Assembly (NCBI GenBank): GCA_035079385.1 | Contig: JAVHKY010000076.1 | Coordinates: forward strand, 1-64,000 | DNA from: Aspidiotus rigidus | Taxonomy: Eukaryota; Arthropoda; Insecta; Hemiptera; Diaspididae | DNA: 64,000 nucleotides | Direction: 5' to 3' | Part shown: positions 48,501 through 64,000 of the stretch, in pieces | How the letters are laid out: every line of letters starts with the position of its first letter | How positions within the stretch are numbered: position 1 is the first letter of the stretch | The notes under the pieces: model-generated | Database searches by the model: none | Told to the model about the DNA's origin: nothing | What the model saw: only the letters and a program-made list of their open reading frames with translations | Translations under genes and position numbers: made by a program

Positions 48501-48690
48501 AGAAGCATGGAACCAGGTGTCTGCATTTGCGGCCACCATCATGAAGAGGAAGATGGACCAGGAATGGAATAGGCAAATGCAGAACCACGCTATGGCCTAC
48601 TCAACACCTGTGTACCATCAACATCCAGATCTGCAGGAAGAAGAGGAAGAAGGATACCATCCAGATTGTTACGGCCTTTATAGTTGTTGA
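45562..48690 (+). CDS. F2 ORF2: APE-type endonuclease / reverse transcriptase, 1042 aa (stop read into 6 extra codons)
   Basis: Same architecture as F1 ORF2: endonuclease 1-220 (N11, E38, GDFNA 124-128, SDH 200-202), RT about 425-725 (APGPDE 426-431, D557, GVPQGSVLGPLLW, YADD 645-648), finger C926/C929/H939/C944, acidic tail. The ATG overlaps the ORF1 stop as TAATG, an arrangement shown in the R1-clade element SART1 to support coupled re-initiation. The TAG that ends every other complete ORF2 in the window is TAC here (48670-48672), adding YGLYSC before TGA. R729 (TLRFRHH) replaces S729. About 20 residues differ from F1 over 1036, most of them in the first 340. Confidence 0.93.
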   Translation: MAGTLKFLQANLQHCKLAQDLLWQFVAEEGTHIVIASEYHNVARKKGWYTDRTGSAAIGVCPECPIAPGEVERGEGYVAVKMADMVVYSCYFSPNRPFLEFEDFLKKLEESLSRWQGENFIVAGDFNAKSEEWRSGRTDIRGYALGEWIAYNRLETVNVGNTPTRVHQGYGSIIDITFASECLARKIEGWAVLDKELSGSDHRCIGFSIRREVEVAAPQKLVRKWAVRKLNSDRLKASYLALTWDQEEEQEGNAEVAVERMIKTVTKACDVAMPRQGPPKKRRAVYWWTNKIAELRKECNRQRRIYQRSSGREGARAVAPEYQLARKRLKKAIKDNKSAAWRELCEMADDDPFGKPYKLVLKKLKGLSAMSRMEPDVVGQIIDGLFPQQPPPMVTLPIVEEDGISLLGTEEVDAAVNRLRGKYWKAPGPDEIPNPVWSAIHSVDPALLVDTFNAAIVGGLFPVRWKKARLALIDKKDKPPGLPSSYRPLCLLDNVGKLLERVIANRLESYLKERDIISDSQYGFQTGRCTSDAGIRLKRIAKSAIDMRQFCAAVSLDIRNAFNSIPWKMILEALVNAGVPAYLLRMISSYLSCREIQAETSAGTVKRPVTCGVPQGSVLGPLLWCVAFNGIFKVKLPPGVKLICYADDTLVVCTAETTVAVESRVNRALEDVTRWIESAGLELAASKTEAILFTTRRKFKPPAFRLRGVEIETKKQMKYLGIWFDSTLRFRHHFLMAAEKAGRVVGYLSRLMRNLGGPREARRRIMMSTALSILLYGAPVWADCMKIPYRRREMVKIQRRAALRCVSAYRTVSTEALCVLARSPPIELLAEERAVVFEAKKRTTTNREALRVKQEARRSLLVKWKERIAQSELGTWTTRVLIRDLDEWMSRHHGQLNFHLTQVLSGHGCFNKYLHEKLRKVEQATCSHCNQGRDDGPQHTLFECEAWRRERDELSRSLQEIGVDEALDPSSLVPTMLGSEEAWNQVSAFAATIMKRKMDQEWNRQMQNHAMAYSTPVYHQHPDLQEEEEEGYHPDCYGLYSC

Positions 48691-49102
48691 AAGAATCTCG
48701 CGTTTATATGGTTGCTCCGCGTCCTCTATTCCGGTGAACGTACTACGGTACGTTCACTGTTCATACGAATATGTCTAACGAGCACCATACAGTGAGATTC
48801 ACGCAACAGCGACTTATTACGCCTGATGTGATGTGATAGTGTAGTTTTGTGATGTGAGTGTGTTCTCTAGTGCTGTTTTCTTTTTTGTGCGTGCCAGGGG
48901 GGCATCGCAGCTTGGCGGTTGCCAAAGCAACTTGGCAGTTGCCGAGTAGAAGAGGGGGTTCGCGTAGGAGATTCCTCCTTCACTGAAGTTATACCCGAAA
49001 GGGTCGATTCCGGTGTTGGAGGAAACAATATTAAATGCATACGCATCCCGCACCTACTCCATTATGGATGACGGGCGGTGCTGCACATGCGACATACAAG
49101 CG
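48691..49102 (+). other. F2 3' UTR
   Basis: Sequence between the shifted stop (TGA 48688-48690) and the ATT tract. It shares the short T run, GGCAGTTGCC and GACATACAAGCG with F1. The perfect palindrome GAACGTAC-TACG-GTACGTTC is at 48736-48755. GTGTAGTTTTG replaces GTGTCGTTTTG near 48841. Confidence 0.8.
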
Positions 49103-49258
<156 letters not shown>

Positions 49259-49259
49259 G

Positions 49260-51095
49260 GCTCCAGGCCCGGATGAGATTCCAAATCCAGTCTGGAGCGC
49301 CATACATTCAGTTGACCCAGCACTGCTTGTTGATACATTCAATGCGGCAATTGTTGGGGGACTGTTCCCTGTGCGATGGAAGAAAGCCAGGCTAGCGTTG
49401 ATTGATAAGAAGGATAAACCACCTGGTCTACCATCCTCTTATCGTCCACTTTGTCTGCTAGACAATGTTGGGAAACTTCTAGAAAGAGTGATAGCCAATC
49501 GTTTGGAGAGCTATCTGAAGGAAAGAGATATAATCTCTGATAGCCAGTACGGTTTTCAAACTGGACGCTGCACATCAGATGCTGGGATCCGGCTGAAGAG
49601 GATAGCCAAGTCAGCAATTGATATGCGTCAGTTTTGCGCAGCCGTCAGCCTCGACATAAGAAATGCGTTCAATTCAATCCCATGGAAGATGATATTGGAA
49701 GCTCTTGTGAACGCAGGAGTGCCCGCATACCTGCTCAGGATGATCAGCAGCTATCTTAGCTGCCGTGAAATCCAAGCAGAGACGTCTGCTGGTACAGTAA
49801 AGCGCCCTGTTACTTGTGGGGTGCCGCAGGGGTCGGTCCTTGGGCCGCTTTTGTGGTGCGTCGCATTTAACGGAATCTTTAAGGTGAAGCTGCCACCGGG
49901 GGTTAAGCTTATCTGCTATGCGGATGACACCCTGGTGGTATGCACTGCCGAAACAACTGTAGCGGTGGAGAGCAGGGTAAACCGGGCCCTAGAGGATGTG
50001 ACGCGTTGGATCGAGTCGGCTGGACTTGAACTAGCAGCAAGCAAGACGGAGGCCATTTTATTCACAACCCGTCGGAAGTTCAAGCCACCCACCTTTCGCC
50101 TGCGAGGTGTGGAAATTGAAACCAAGAAGCAAATGAAATACCTGGGCATCTGGTTTGACTCAACGCTGAGCTTCAGGCACCATTTCCTGATGGCAGCGGA
50201 AAAGGCGGGCCGGGTAGTTGGATACCTAAGCCGCCTTATGAGGAACCTGGGAGGACCGAGAGAAGCAAGGAGAAGGATCATGATGAGCACCGCCTTGTCG
50301 ATCCTCCTATATGGTGCGCCAGTATGGGCCGACTGCATGAAGATACCATACCGAAGAAGAGAGATGGTAAAGATCCAACGAAGAGCTGCGCTGAGGTGTG
50401 TTAGTGCCTACCGCACTGTCTCGACGGAGGCTCTTTGTGTATTAGCACGTTCACCACCAATCGAGCTCCTTGCTGAGGAGAGAGCGGTGGTGTTCGAAGC
50501 AAAGAAGAGAACGACGACCAACCGAGAAGCTTCACGGGTCAAGCAGGAGGCCAGGCGCTCCTTGCTTGTAAAGTGGAAAGAAAGAATTGCCCAGAGTGAG
50601 CTGGGTACATGGACAACCCGTGTGCTAATACGCGACCTTGATGAGTGGATGAACCGACACCATGGTCAGCTGAACTTTCACCTGACGCAGGTGTTAAGCG
50701 GCCATGGCTGCTTCAACAAGTACCTTCACGAGAAGTTAAGGAAAGTTGAGCAGGCAACGTGTTCGCACTGTAACCAAGGGCGGGATGATGGACCACAACA
50801 CACCTTATTTGAGTGTGAGGCGTGGAGGCGTGAGCGGGACGAGCTTAGTCGGTCTCTCCAAGAGATCGGGGTAGATGAAGCGCTCGACCCGAGTAGCCTG
50901 GTACCCACCATGCTAGGTTCCGAAGAAGCATGGAACCAGGTGTCTGCATTTGCGGCCACCATCATGAAGAGGAAGATGGACCAGGAATGGAATAGGCAAA
51001 TGCAGAACCACGCTATGGCCTACTCAACACCTGTGTACCATCAACATCCAGATCTGCAGGAAGAAGAGGAAGAAGGATACCATCCAGATTGTTAG
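49260..51095 (+). pseudogene. U13: 5'-truncated ORF2, long type
   Basis: Unit 49259-51527, 2269 bp, translation identical to U1. With only 52 Leu codons ahead, its in-phase frame from the ATG at 49035 is the shortest of its kind (686 codons). Confidence 0.9.
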
Positions 51096-51527
51096 GGCCT
51101 TTATAGTTGTTGAAAGAATCTCGCGTTTATATGGTTGCTCCGCGTCCTCTATTCCGGTGAACTTACTACGGTACGTTCACTGTTCATACGAATATGTCTA
51201 ACGAGCACCATACAGTGAGATTCACGCAACAGCGACTTATTACGCCTGATGTGATGTGATAGTGTCGTTTTTTGTGATGTGAATGTGTTCTCTAGTGCTG
51301 TTTTCTTTTTTGTGCGTGCCAGGGGGGCATCGCAGCTTGGCGGTTGCCAAAGCAACTTGGTAGTTGCCGAGTAGAAGAGGGGGTTCGCGTAGGAGATTCC
51401 TCCTTCACTGAAGTTATACCCGAAAGGGTCGATTCCGGTGTTGGAGGAAACAATATTAAATGCATACGCAACCCGCACCTACTCCATTATGGATGACGGG
51501 CGGTGCTGCACATGCGACACACAAGCG

Positions 51528-52229
<702 letters not shown>

Positions 52230-52230
52230 G

Positions 52231-53850
52231 GCTCCAGGCCCGGATGAGATTCCAAATCCAGTCTGGAGCGCCATACATTCAGTTGACCCAGCACTGCTTG
52301 TTGATACATTCAATGCGGCAATTGTTGGGGGACTGTTCCCTGTGCGATGGAAGAAAGCCAGGCTAGCGTTGATTGATAAGAAGGATAAACCACCTGGTCT
52401 ACCATCCTCTTATCGTCCACTTTGTCTGCTAGACAATGTTGGGAAACTTCTAGAAAGAGTGATAGCCAATCGTTTGGAGAGCTATCTGAAGGAAAGAGAT
52501 ATAATCTCTGATAGCCAGTACGGTTTTCAAACTGGACGCTGCACATCAGATGCTGGGATCCGGCTGAAGAGGATAGCCAAGTCAGCAATTGATATGCGTC
52601 AGTTTTGCGCAGCCGTCAGCCTCGACATAAGAAATGCGTTCAATTCAATCCCATGGAAGATGATATTGGAAGCTCTTGTGAACGCAGGAGTGCCCGCATA
52701 CCTGCTCAGGATGATCAGCAGCTATCTTAGCTGCCGTGAAATCCAAGCAGAGACGTCTGCTGGTACAGTAAAGCGCCCTGTTACTTGTGGGGTGCCGCAG
52801 GGGTCGGTCCTTGGGCCGCTTTTGTGGTGCGTCGCATTTAACGGAATCTTTAAGGTGAAGCTGCCACCGGGGGTTAAGCTTATCTGCTATGCGGATGACA
52901 CCCTGGTGGTATGCACTGCCGAAACAACTGTAGCGGTGGAGAGCAGGGTAAACCGGGCCCTAGAGGATGTGACGCGTTGGATCGAGTCGGCTGGACTTGA
53001 ACTAGCAGCAAGCAAGACGGAGGCCATTTTATTCACAACCCGTCGGAAGTTCAAGCCACCCACCTTTCGCCTGCGAGGTGTGGAAATTGAAACCAAGAAG
53101 CAAATGAAATACCTGGGCATCTGGTTTGACTCAACGCTGAGCTTCAGGCACCATTTCCTGATGGCAGCGGAAAAGGCGGGCCGGGTAGTTGGATACCTAA
53201 GCCGCCTTATGAGGAACCTGGGAGGACCGAGAGAAGCAAGGAGAAGGATCATGATGAGCACCGCCTTGTCGATCCTCCTATATGGTGCGCCAGTATGGGC
53301 CGACTGCATGAAGATACCATACCGAAGAAGAGAGATGGTAAAGATCCAACGAAGAGCTGCGCTGAGGTGTGTTAGTGCCTACCGCACTGTCTCGACGGAG
53401 GCTCTTTGTGTATTAGCACGTTCACCACCAATCGAGCTCCTTGCTGAGGAGAGAGCGGTGGTGTTCGAAGCAAAGAAGAGAACGACGACCAACCGAGAAG
53501 CTTCACGGGTCAAGCAGGAGGCCAGGCGCTCCTTGCTTGTAAAGTGGAAAGAAAGAATTGCCCAGAGTGAGCTGGGTACATGGACAACCCGTGTGCTAAT
53601 ACGCGACCTTGATGAGTGGATGAACCGACACCATGGTCAGCTGAACTTTCACCTGACGCAGGTGTTAAGCGGCCATGGCTGCTTCAACAAGTACCTTCAC
53701 GAGAAGTTAAGGAAAGTTGAGCAGGCAACGTGTTCGCACTGTAACCAAGGGCGGGATGATGGACCACAACACACCTTATTTGAGTGTGAGGCGTGGAGGC
53801 GTGAGCGGGACGAGCTTAGTCGGTCTCTCCAAGAGATCGGGGTAGATGAA
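52231..53850 (+). pseudogene. U14: ORF2 fragment codons 426-965, short type
   Basis: Unit 52230-53850, 1621 bp, with the same GATGAA|ATT junction as U4, U9, U11 and U17. Confidence 0.9.
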
Positions 53851-54591
<741 letters not shown>

Positions 54592-54592
54592 G

Positions 54593-56428
54593 GCTCCAGG
54601 CCCGGATGAGATTCCAAATCCAGTCTGGAGCGCCATACATTCAGTTGACCCAGCACTGCTTGTTGATACATTCAATGCGGCAATTGTTGGGGGACTGTTC
54701 CCTGTGCGATGGAAGAAAGCCAGGCTAGCGTTGATTGATAAGAAGGATAAACCACCTGGTCTACCATCCTCTTATCGTCCACTTTGTCTGCTAGACAATG
54801 TTGGGAAACTTCTAGAAAGAGTGATAGCCAATCGTTTGGAGAGCTATCTGAAGGAAAGAGATATAATCTCTGATAGCCAGTACGGTTTTCAAACTGGACG
54901 CTGCACATCAGATGCTGGGATCCGGCTGAAGAGGATAGCCAAGTCAGCAATTGATATGCGTCAGTTTTGCGCAGCCGTCAGCCTCGACATAAGAAATGCG
55001 TTCAATTCAATCCCATGGAAGATGATATTGGAAGCTCTTGTGAACGCAGGAGTGCCCGCATACCTGCTCAGGATGATCAGCAGCTATCTTAGCTGCCGTG
55101 AAATCCAAGCAGAGACGTCTGCTGGTACAGTAAAGCGCCCTGTTACTTGTGGGGTGCCGCAGGGGTCGGTCCTTGGGCCGCTTTTGTGGTGCGTCGCATT
55201 TAACGGAATCTTTAAGGTGAAGCTGCCACCGGGGGTTAAGCTTATCTGCTATGCGGATGACACCCTGGTGGTATGCACTGCCGAAACAACTGTAGCGGTG
55301 GAGAGCAGGGTAAACCGGGCCCTAGAGGATGTGACGCGTTGGATCGAGTCGGCTGGACTTGAACTAGCAGCAAGCAAGACGGAGGCCATTTTATTCACAA
55401 CCCGTCGGAAGTTCAAGCCACCCACCTTTCGCCTGCGAGGTGTGGAAATTGAAACCAAGAAGCAAATGAAATACCTGGGCATCTGGTTTGACTCAACGCT
55501 GAGCTTCAGGCACCATTTCCTGATGGCAGCGGAAAAGGCGGGCCGGGTAGTTGGATACCTAAGCCGCCTTATGAGGAACCTGGGAGGACCGAGAGAAGCA
55601 AGGAGAAGGATCATGATGAGCACCGCCTTGTCGATCCTCCTATATGGTGCGCCAGTATGGGCCGACTGCATGAAGATACCATACCGAAGAAGAGAGATGG
55701 TAAAGATCCAACGAAGAGCTGCGCTGAGGTGTGTTAGTGCCTACCGCACTGTCTCGACGGAGGCTCTTTGTGTATTAGCACGTTCACCACCAATCGAGCT
55801 CCTTGCTGAGGAGAGAGCGGTGGTGTTCGAAGCAAAGAAGAGAACGACGACCAACCGAGAAGCTTCACGGGTCAAGCAGGAGGCCAGGCGCTCCTTGCTT
55901 GTAAAGTGGAAAGAAAGAATTGCCCAGAGTGAGCTGGGTACATGGACAACCCGTGTGCTAATACGCGACCTTGATGAGTGGATGAACCGACACCATGGTC
56001 AGCTGAACTTTCACCTGACGCAGGTGTTAAGCGGCCATGGCTGCTTCAACAAGTACCTTCACGAGAAGTTAAGGAAAGTTGAGCAGGCAACGTGTTCGCA
56101 CTGTAACCAAGGGCGGGATGATGGACCACAACACACCTTATTTGAGTGTGAGGCGTGGAGGCGTGAGCGGGACGAGCTTAGTCGGTCTCTCCAAGAGATC
56201 GGGGTAGATGAAGCGCTCGACCCGAGTAGCCTGGTACCCACCATGCTAGGTTCCGAAGAAGCATGGAACCAGGTGTCTGCATTTGCGGCCACCATCATGA
56301 AGAGGAAGATGGACCAGGAATGGAATAGGCAAATGCAGAACCACGCTATGGCCTACTCAACACCTGTGTACCATCAACATCCAGATCTGCAGGAAGAAGA
56401 GGAAGAAGGATACCATCCAGATTGTTAG
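54593..56428 (+). pseudogene. U15: 5'-truncated ORF2, long type
   Basis: Unit 54592-56860, 2269 bp, translation identical to U1. Confidence 0.9.
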
Positions 56429-56860
56429 GGCCTTTATAGTTGTTGAAAGAATCTCGCGTTTATATGGTTGCTCCGCGTCCTCTATTCCGGTGAACTTACT
56501 ACGGTACGTTCACTGTTCATACGAATATGTCTAACGAGCACCATACAGTGAGATTCACGCAACAGCGACTTATTACGCCTGATGTGATGTGATAGTGTCG
56601 TTTTTTGTGATGTGAATGTGTTCTCTAGTGCTGTTTTCTTTTTTGTGCGTGCCAGGGGGGCATCGCAGCTTGGCGGTTGCCAAAGCAACTTGGTAGTTGC
56701 CGAGTAGAAGAGGGGGTTCGCGTAGGAGATTCCTCCTTCACTGAAGTTATACCCGAAAGGGTCGATTCCGGTGTTGGAGGAAACAATATTAAATGCATAC
56801 GCAACCCGCACCTACTCCATTATGGATGACGGGCGGTGCTGCACATGCGACACACAAGCG

Positions 56861-57583
<723 letters not shown>

Positions 57584-57584
57584 G

Positions 57585-59420
57585 GCTCCAGGCCCGGATG
57601 AGATTCCAAATCCAGTCTGGAGCGCCATACATTCAGTTGACCCAGCACTGCTTGTTGATACATTCAATGCGGCAATTGTTGGGGGACTGTTCCCTGTGCG
57701 ATGGAAGAAAGCCAGGCTAGCGTTGATTGATAAGAAGGATAAACCACCTGGTCTACCATCCTCTTATCGTCCACTTTGTCTGCTAGACAATGTTGGGAAA
57801 CTTCTAGAAAGAGTGATAGCCAATCGTTTGGAGAGCTATCTGAAGGAAAGAGATATAATCTCTGATAGCCAGTACGGTTTTCAAACTGGACGCTGCACAT
57901 CAGATGCTGGGATCCGGCTGAAGAGGATAGCCAAGTCAGCAATTGATATGCGTCAGTTTTGCGCAGCCGTCAGCCTCGACATAAGAAATGCGTTCAATTC
58001 AATCCCATGGAAGATGATATTGGAAGCTCTTGTGAACGCAGGAGTGCCCGCATACCTGCTCAGGATGATCAGCAGCTATCTTAGCTGCCGTGAAATCCAA
58101 GCAGAGACGTCTGCTGGTACAGTAAAGCGCCCTGTTACTTGTGGGGTGCCGCAGGGGTCGGTCCTTGGGCCGCTTTTGTGGTGCGTCGCATTTAACGGAA
58201 TCTTTAAGGTGAAGCTGCCACCGGGGGTTAAGCTTATCTGCTATGCGGATGACACCCTGGTGGTATGCACTGCCGAAACAACTGTAGCGGTGGAGAGCAG
58301 GGTAAACCGGGCCCTAGAGGATGTGACGCGTTGGATCGAGTCGGCTGGACTTGAACTAGCAGCAAGCAAGACGGAGGCCATTTTATTCACAACCCGTCGG
58401 AAGTTCAAGCCACCCACCTTTCGCCTGCGAGGTGTGGAAATTGAAACCAAGAAGCAAATGAAATACCTGGGCATCTGGTTTGACTCAACGCTGAGCTTCA
58501 GGCACCATTTCCTGATGGCAGCGGAAAAGGCGGGCCGGGTAGTTGGATACCTAAGCCGCCTTATGAGGAACCTGGGAGGACCGAGAGAAGCAAGGAGAAG
58601 GATCATGATGAGCACCGCCTTGTCGATCCTCCTATATGGTGCGCCAGTATGGGCCGACTGCATGAAGATACCATACCGAAGAAGAGAGATGGTAAAGATC
58701 CAACGAAGAGCTGCGCTGAGGTGTGTTAGTGCCTACCGCACTGTCTCGACGGAGGCTCTTTGTGTATTAGCACGTTCACCACCAATCGAGCTCCTTGCTG
58801 AGGAGAGAGCGGTGGTGTTCGAAGCAAAGAAGAGAACGACGACCAACCGAGAAGCTTCACGGGTCAAGCAGGAGGCCAGGCGCTCCTTGCTTGTAAAGTG
58901 GAAAGAAAGAATTGCCCAGAGTGAGCTGGGTACATGGACAACCCGTGTGCTAATACGCGACCTTGATGAGTGGATGAACCGACACCATGGTCAGCTGAAC
59001 TTTCACCTGACGCAGGTGTTAAGCGGCCATGGCTGCTTCAACAAGTACCTTCACGAGAAGTTAAGGAAAGTTGAGCAGGCAACGTGTTCGCACTGTAACC
59101 AAGGGCGGGATGATGGACCACAACACACCTTATTTGAGTGTGAGGCGTGGAGGCGTGAGCGGGACGAGCTTAGTCGGTCTCTCCAAGAGATCGGGGTAGA
59201 TGAAGCGCTCGACCCGAGTAGCCTGGTACCCACCATGCTAGGTTCCGAAGAAGCATGGAACCAGGTGTCTGCATTTGCGGCCACCATCATGAAGAGGAAG
59301 ATGGACCAGGAATGGAATAGGCAAATGCAGAACCACGCTATGGCCTACTCAACACCTGTGTACCATCAACATCCAGATCTGCAGGAAGAAGAGGAAGAAG
59401 GATACCATCCAGATTGTTAG
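57585..59420 (+). pseudogene. U16: 5'-truncated ORF2, long type
   Basis: Unit 57584-59852, 2269 bp, translation identical to U1. Confidence 0.9.
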
Positions 59421-59852
59421 GGCCTTTATAGTTGTTGAAAGAATCTCGCGTTTATATGGTTGCTCCGCGTCCTCTATTCCGGTGAACTTACTACGGTACG
59501 TTCACTGTTCATACGAATATGTCTAACGAGCACCATACAGTGAGATTCACGCAACAGCGACTTATTACGCCTGATGTGATGTGATAGTGTCGTTTTTTGT
59601 GATGTGAATGTGTTCTCTAGTGCTGTTTTCTTTTTTGTGCGTGCCAGGGGGGCATCGCAGCTTGGCGGTTGCCAAAGCAACTTGGTAGTTGCCGAGTAGA
59701 AGAGGGGGTTCGCGTAGGAGATTCCTCCTTCACTGAAGTTATACCCGAAAGGGTCGATTCCGGTGTTGGAGGAAACAATATTAAATGCATACGCAACCCG
59801 CACCTACTCCATTATGGATGACGGGCGGTGCTGCACATGCGACACACAAGCG

Positions 59853-60593
<741 letters not shown>

Positions 60594-60594
60594 G

Positions 60595-62214
60595 GCTCCA
60601 GGCCCGGATGAGATTCCAAATCCAGTCTGGAGCGCCATACATTCAGTTGACCCAGCACTGCTTGTTGATACATTCAATGCGGCAATTGTTGGGGGACTGT
60701 TCCCTGTGCGATGGAAGAAAGCCAGGCTAGCGTTGATTGATAAGAAGGATAAACCACCTGGTCTACCATCCTCTTATCGTCCACTTTGTCTGCTAGACAA
60801 TGTTGGGAAACTTCTAGAAAGAGTGATAGCCAATCGTTTGGAGAGCTATCTGAAGGAAAGAGATATAATCTCTGATAGCCAGTACGGTTTTCAAACTGGA
60901 CGCTGCACATCAGATGCTGGGATCCGGCTGAAGAGGATAGCCAAGTCAGCAATTGATATGCGTCAGTTTTGCGCAGCCGTCAGCCTCGACATAAGAAATG
61001 CGTTCAATTCAATCCCATGGAAGATGATATTGGAAGCTCTTGTGAACGCAGGAGTGCCCGCATACCTGCTCAGGATGATCAGCAGCTATCTTAGCTGCCG
61101 TGAAATCCAAGCAGAGACGTCTGCTGGTACAGTAAAGCGCCCTGTTACTTGTGGGGTGCCGCAGGGGTCGGTCCTTGGGCCGCTTTTGTGGTGCGTCGCA
61201 TTTAACGGAATCTTTAAGGTGAAGCTGCCACCGGGGGTTAAGCTTATCTGCTATGCGGATGACACCCTGGTGGTATGCACTGCCGAAACAACTGTAGCGG
61301 TGGAGAGCAGGGTAAACCGGGCCCTAGAGGATGTGACGCGTTGGATCGAGTCGGCTGGACTTGAACTAGCAGCAAGCAAGACGGAGGCCATTTTATTCAC
61401 AACCCGTCGGAAGTTCAAGCCACCCACCTTTCGCCTGCGAGGTGTGGAAATTGAAACCAAGAAGCAAATGAAATACCTGGGCATCTGGTTTGACTCAACG
61501 CTGAGCTTCAGGCACCATTTCCTGATGGCAGCGGAAAAGGCGGGCCGGGTAGTTGGATACCTAAGCCGCCTTATGAGGAACCTGGGAGGACCGAGAGAAG
61601 CAAGGAGAAGGATCATGATGAGCACCGCCTTGTCGATCCTCCTATATGGTGCGCCAGTATGGGCCGACTGCATGAAGATACCATACCGAAGAAGAGAGAT
61701 GGTAAAGATCCAACGAAGAGCTGCGCTGAGGTGTGTTAGTGCCTACCGCACTGTCTCGACGGAGGCTCTTTGTGTATTAGCACGTTCACCACCAATCGAG
61801 CTCCTTGCTGAGGAGAGAGCGGTGGTGTTCGAAGCAAAGAAGAGAACGACGACCAACCGAGAAGCTTCACGGGTCAAGCAGGAGGCCAGGCGCTCCTTGC
61901 TTGTAAAGTGGAAAGAAAGAATTGCCCAGAGTGAGCTGGGTACATGGACAACCCGTGTGCTAATACGCGACCTTGATGAGTGGATGAACCGACACCATGG
62001 TCAGCTGAACTTTCACCTGACGCAGGTGTTAAGCGGCCATGGCTGCTTCAACAAGTACCTTCACGAGAAGTTAAGGAAAGTTGAGCAGGCAACGTGTTCG
62101 CACTGTAACCAAGGGCGGGATGATGGACCACAACACACCTTATTTGAGTGTGAGGCGTGGAGGCGTGAGCGGGACGAGCTTAGTCGGTCTCTCCAAGAGA
62201 TCGGGGTAGATGAA
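60595..62214 (+). pseudogene. U17: ORF2 fragment codons 426-965, short type
   Basis: Unit 60594-62214, 1621 bp. It sits between two long tracts, giving the longest frame in the window (59785-63372, 1195 codons: poly-Leu, RT and finger, poly-Ile). Confidence 0.9.
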
Positions 62215-63354
<1,140 letters not shown>

Positions 63355-63355
63355 G

Positions 63356-64000
63356 GCTCCAGGCCCGGATGAGATTCCAAATCCAGTCTGGAGCGCCATA
63401 CATTCAGTTGACCCAGCACTGCTTGTTGATACATTCAATGCGGCAATTGTTGGGGGACTGTTCCCTGTGCGATGGAAGAAAGCCAGGCTAGCGTTGATTG
63501 ATAAGAAGGATAAACCACCTGGTCTACCATCCTCTTATCGTCCACTTTGTCTGCTAGACAATGTTGGGAAACTTCTAGAAAGAGTGATAGCCAATCGTTT
63601 GGAGAGCTATCTGAAGGAAAGAGATATAATCTCTGATAGCCAGTACGGTTTTCAAACTGGACGCTGCACATCAGATGCTGGGATCCGGCTGAAGAGGATA
63701 GCCAAGTCAGCAATTGATATGCGTCAGTTTTGCGCAGCCGTCAGCCTCGACATAAGAAATGCGTTCAATTCAATCCCATGGAAGATGATATTGGAAGCTC
63801 TTGTGAACGCAGGAGTGCCCGCATACCTGCTCAGGATGATCAGCAGCTATCTTAGCTGCCGTGAAATCCAAGCAGAGACGTCTGCTGGTACAGTAAAGCG
63901 CCCTGTTACTTGTGGGGTGCCGCAGGGGTCGGTCCTTGGGCCGCTTTTGTGGTGCGTCGCATTTAACGGAATCTTTAAGGTGAAGCTGCCACCGGGGGTT
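63356..64000 (+). pseudogene. U18: 5'-truncated ORF2, cut by window edge
   Basis: ORF2 codons 426-640 are present, from the GGCTCC junction to PPGV just before the YADD motif. The type (long or short) cannot be known from this window. Confidence 0.88.

Overview
The window holds no host gene I can recognise. It is eukaryotic, almost certainly arthropod: everything in it belongs to one family of non-LTR (LINE-type) retrotransposon whose two-ORF layout, APE-type endonuclease, reverse transcriptase and C-terminal CX2CX9HX4C finger match the R1 clade, which is known mainly from arthropods. All element copies lie on the + strand and every one is bounded by a pure (ATT)n tract. The 20 tracts total 14,631 bp (about 23% of the window), with 52 to 384 uninterrupted repeats each.

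Layout. (1) 1-5588: two tandem units, each a 5'-truncated element (reverse transcriptase half of ORF2 plus 3' UTR) followed by an ATT tract. (2) 5589-10213: copy F1, a long element cut inside ORF1, with an intact-looking ORF2 (6673-9783). (3) 10214-42405: eleven more tandem units with their tracts. (4) 42406-49102: copy F2, apparently complete: about 1.1-1.2 kb 5' UTR, ORF1 (43595-45562), ORF2 (45562-48690) overlapping ORF1 in a TAATG stop-start, and a 3' UTR. (5) 49103-64000: five more tandem units and a sixth cut by the window edge.

Apart from U0 (cut by the window edge) and U11 (a 6-bp deletion), every tandem unit starts at the same base, the last base of ORF2 codon 425 (ATT|GGCTCC). The array therefore grew by duplication of one truncated copy with its ATT tail, not by repeated insertion. 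There are two unit types: long (about 2269 bp, ORF2 codons 426 to the stop plus 3' UTR) and short (about 1621 bp, ending after codon 965 directly in ATT). The short type recurs five times with one identical junction, so it was amplified too. Units look substitution-free by eye; the only length differences are multiples of three.

F1 and F2 form a second lineage, sharing residues A702, L850, S890, a perfect 3' UTR palindrome and GACATACAAGCG before the tract, where tandem units have T702, S850, N890, a broken palindrome and GACACACAAGCG. F1 and F2 have near-identical ORF2/3' UTR but strongly different ORF1, with an abrupt change within the first ~50 nt of ORF2, which suggests ORF1 exchange.

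Functionally: ORF1 is a Gag-like RNA-binding protein with three zinc knuckles; ORF2 nicks DNA and copies the element RNA by target-primed reverse transcription. The consistent ATT flanks suggest an element that targets ATT microsatellites. I call the tandem units U0-U18 in window order.
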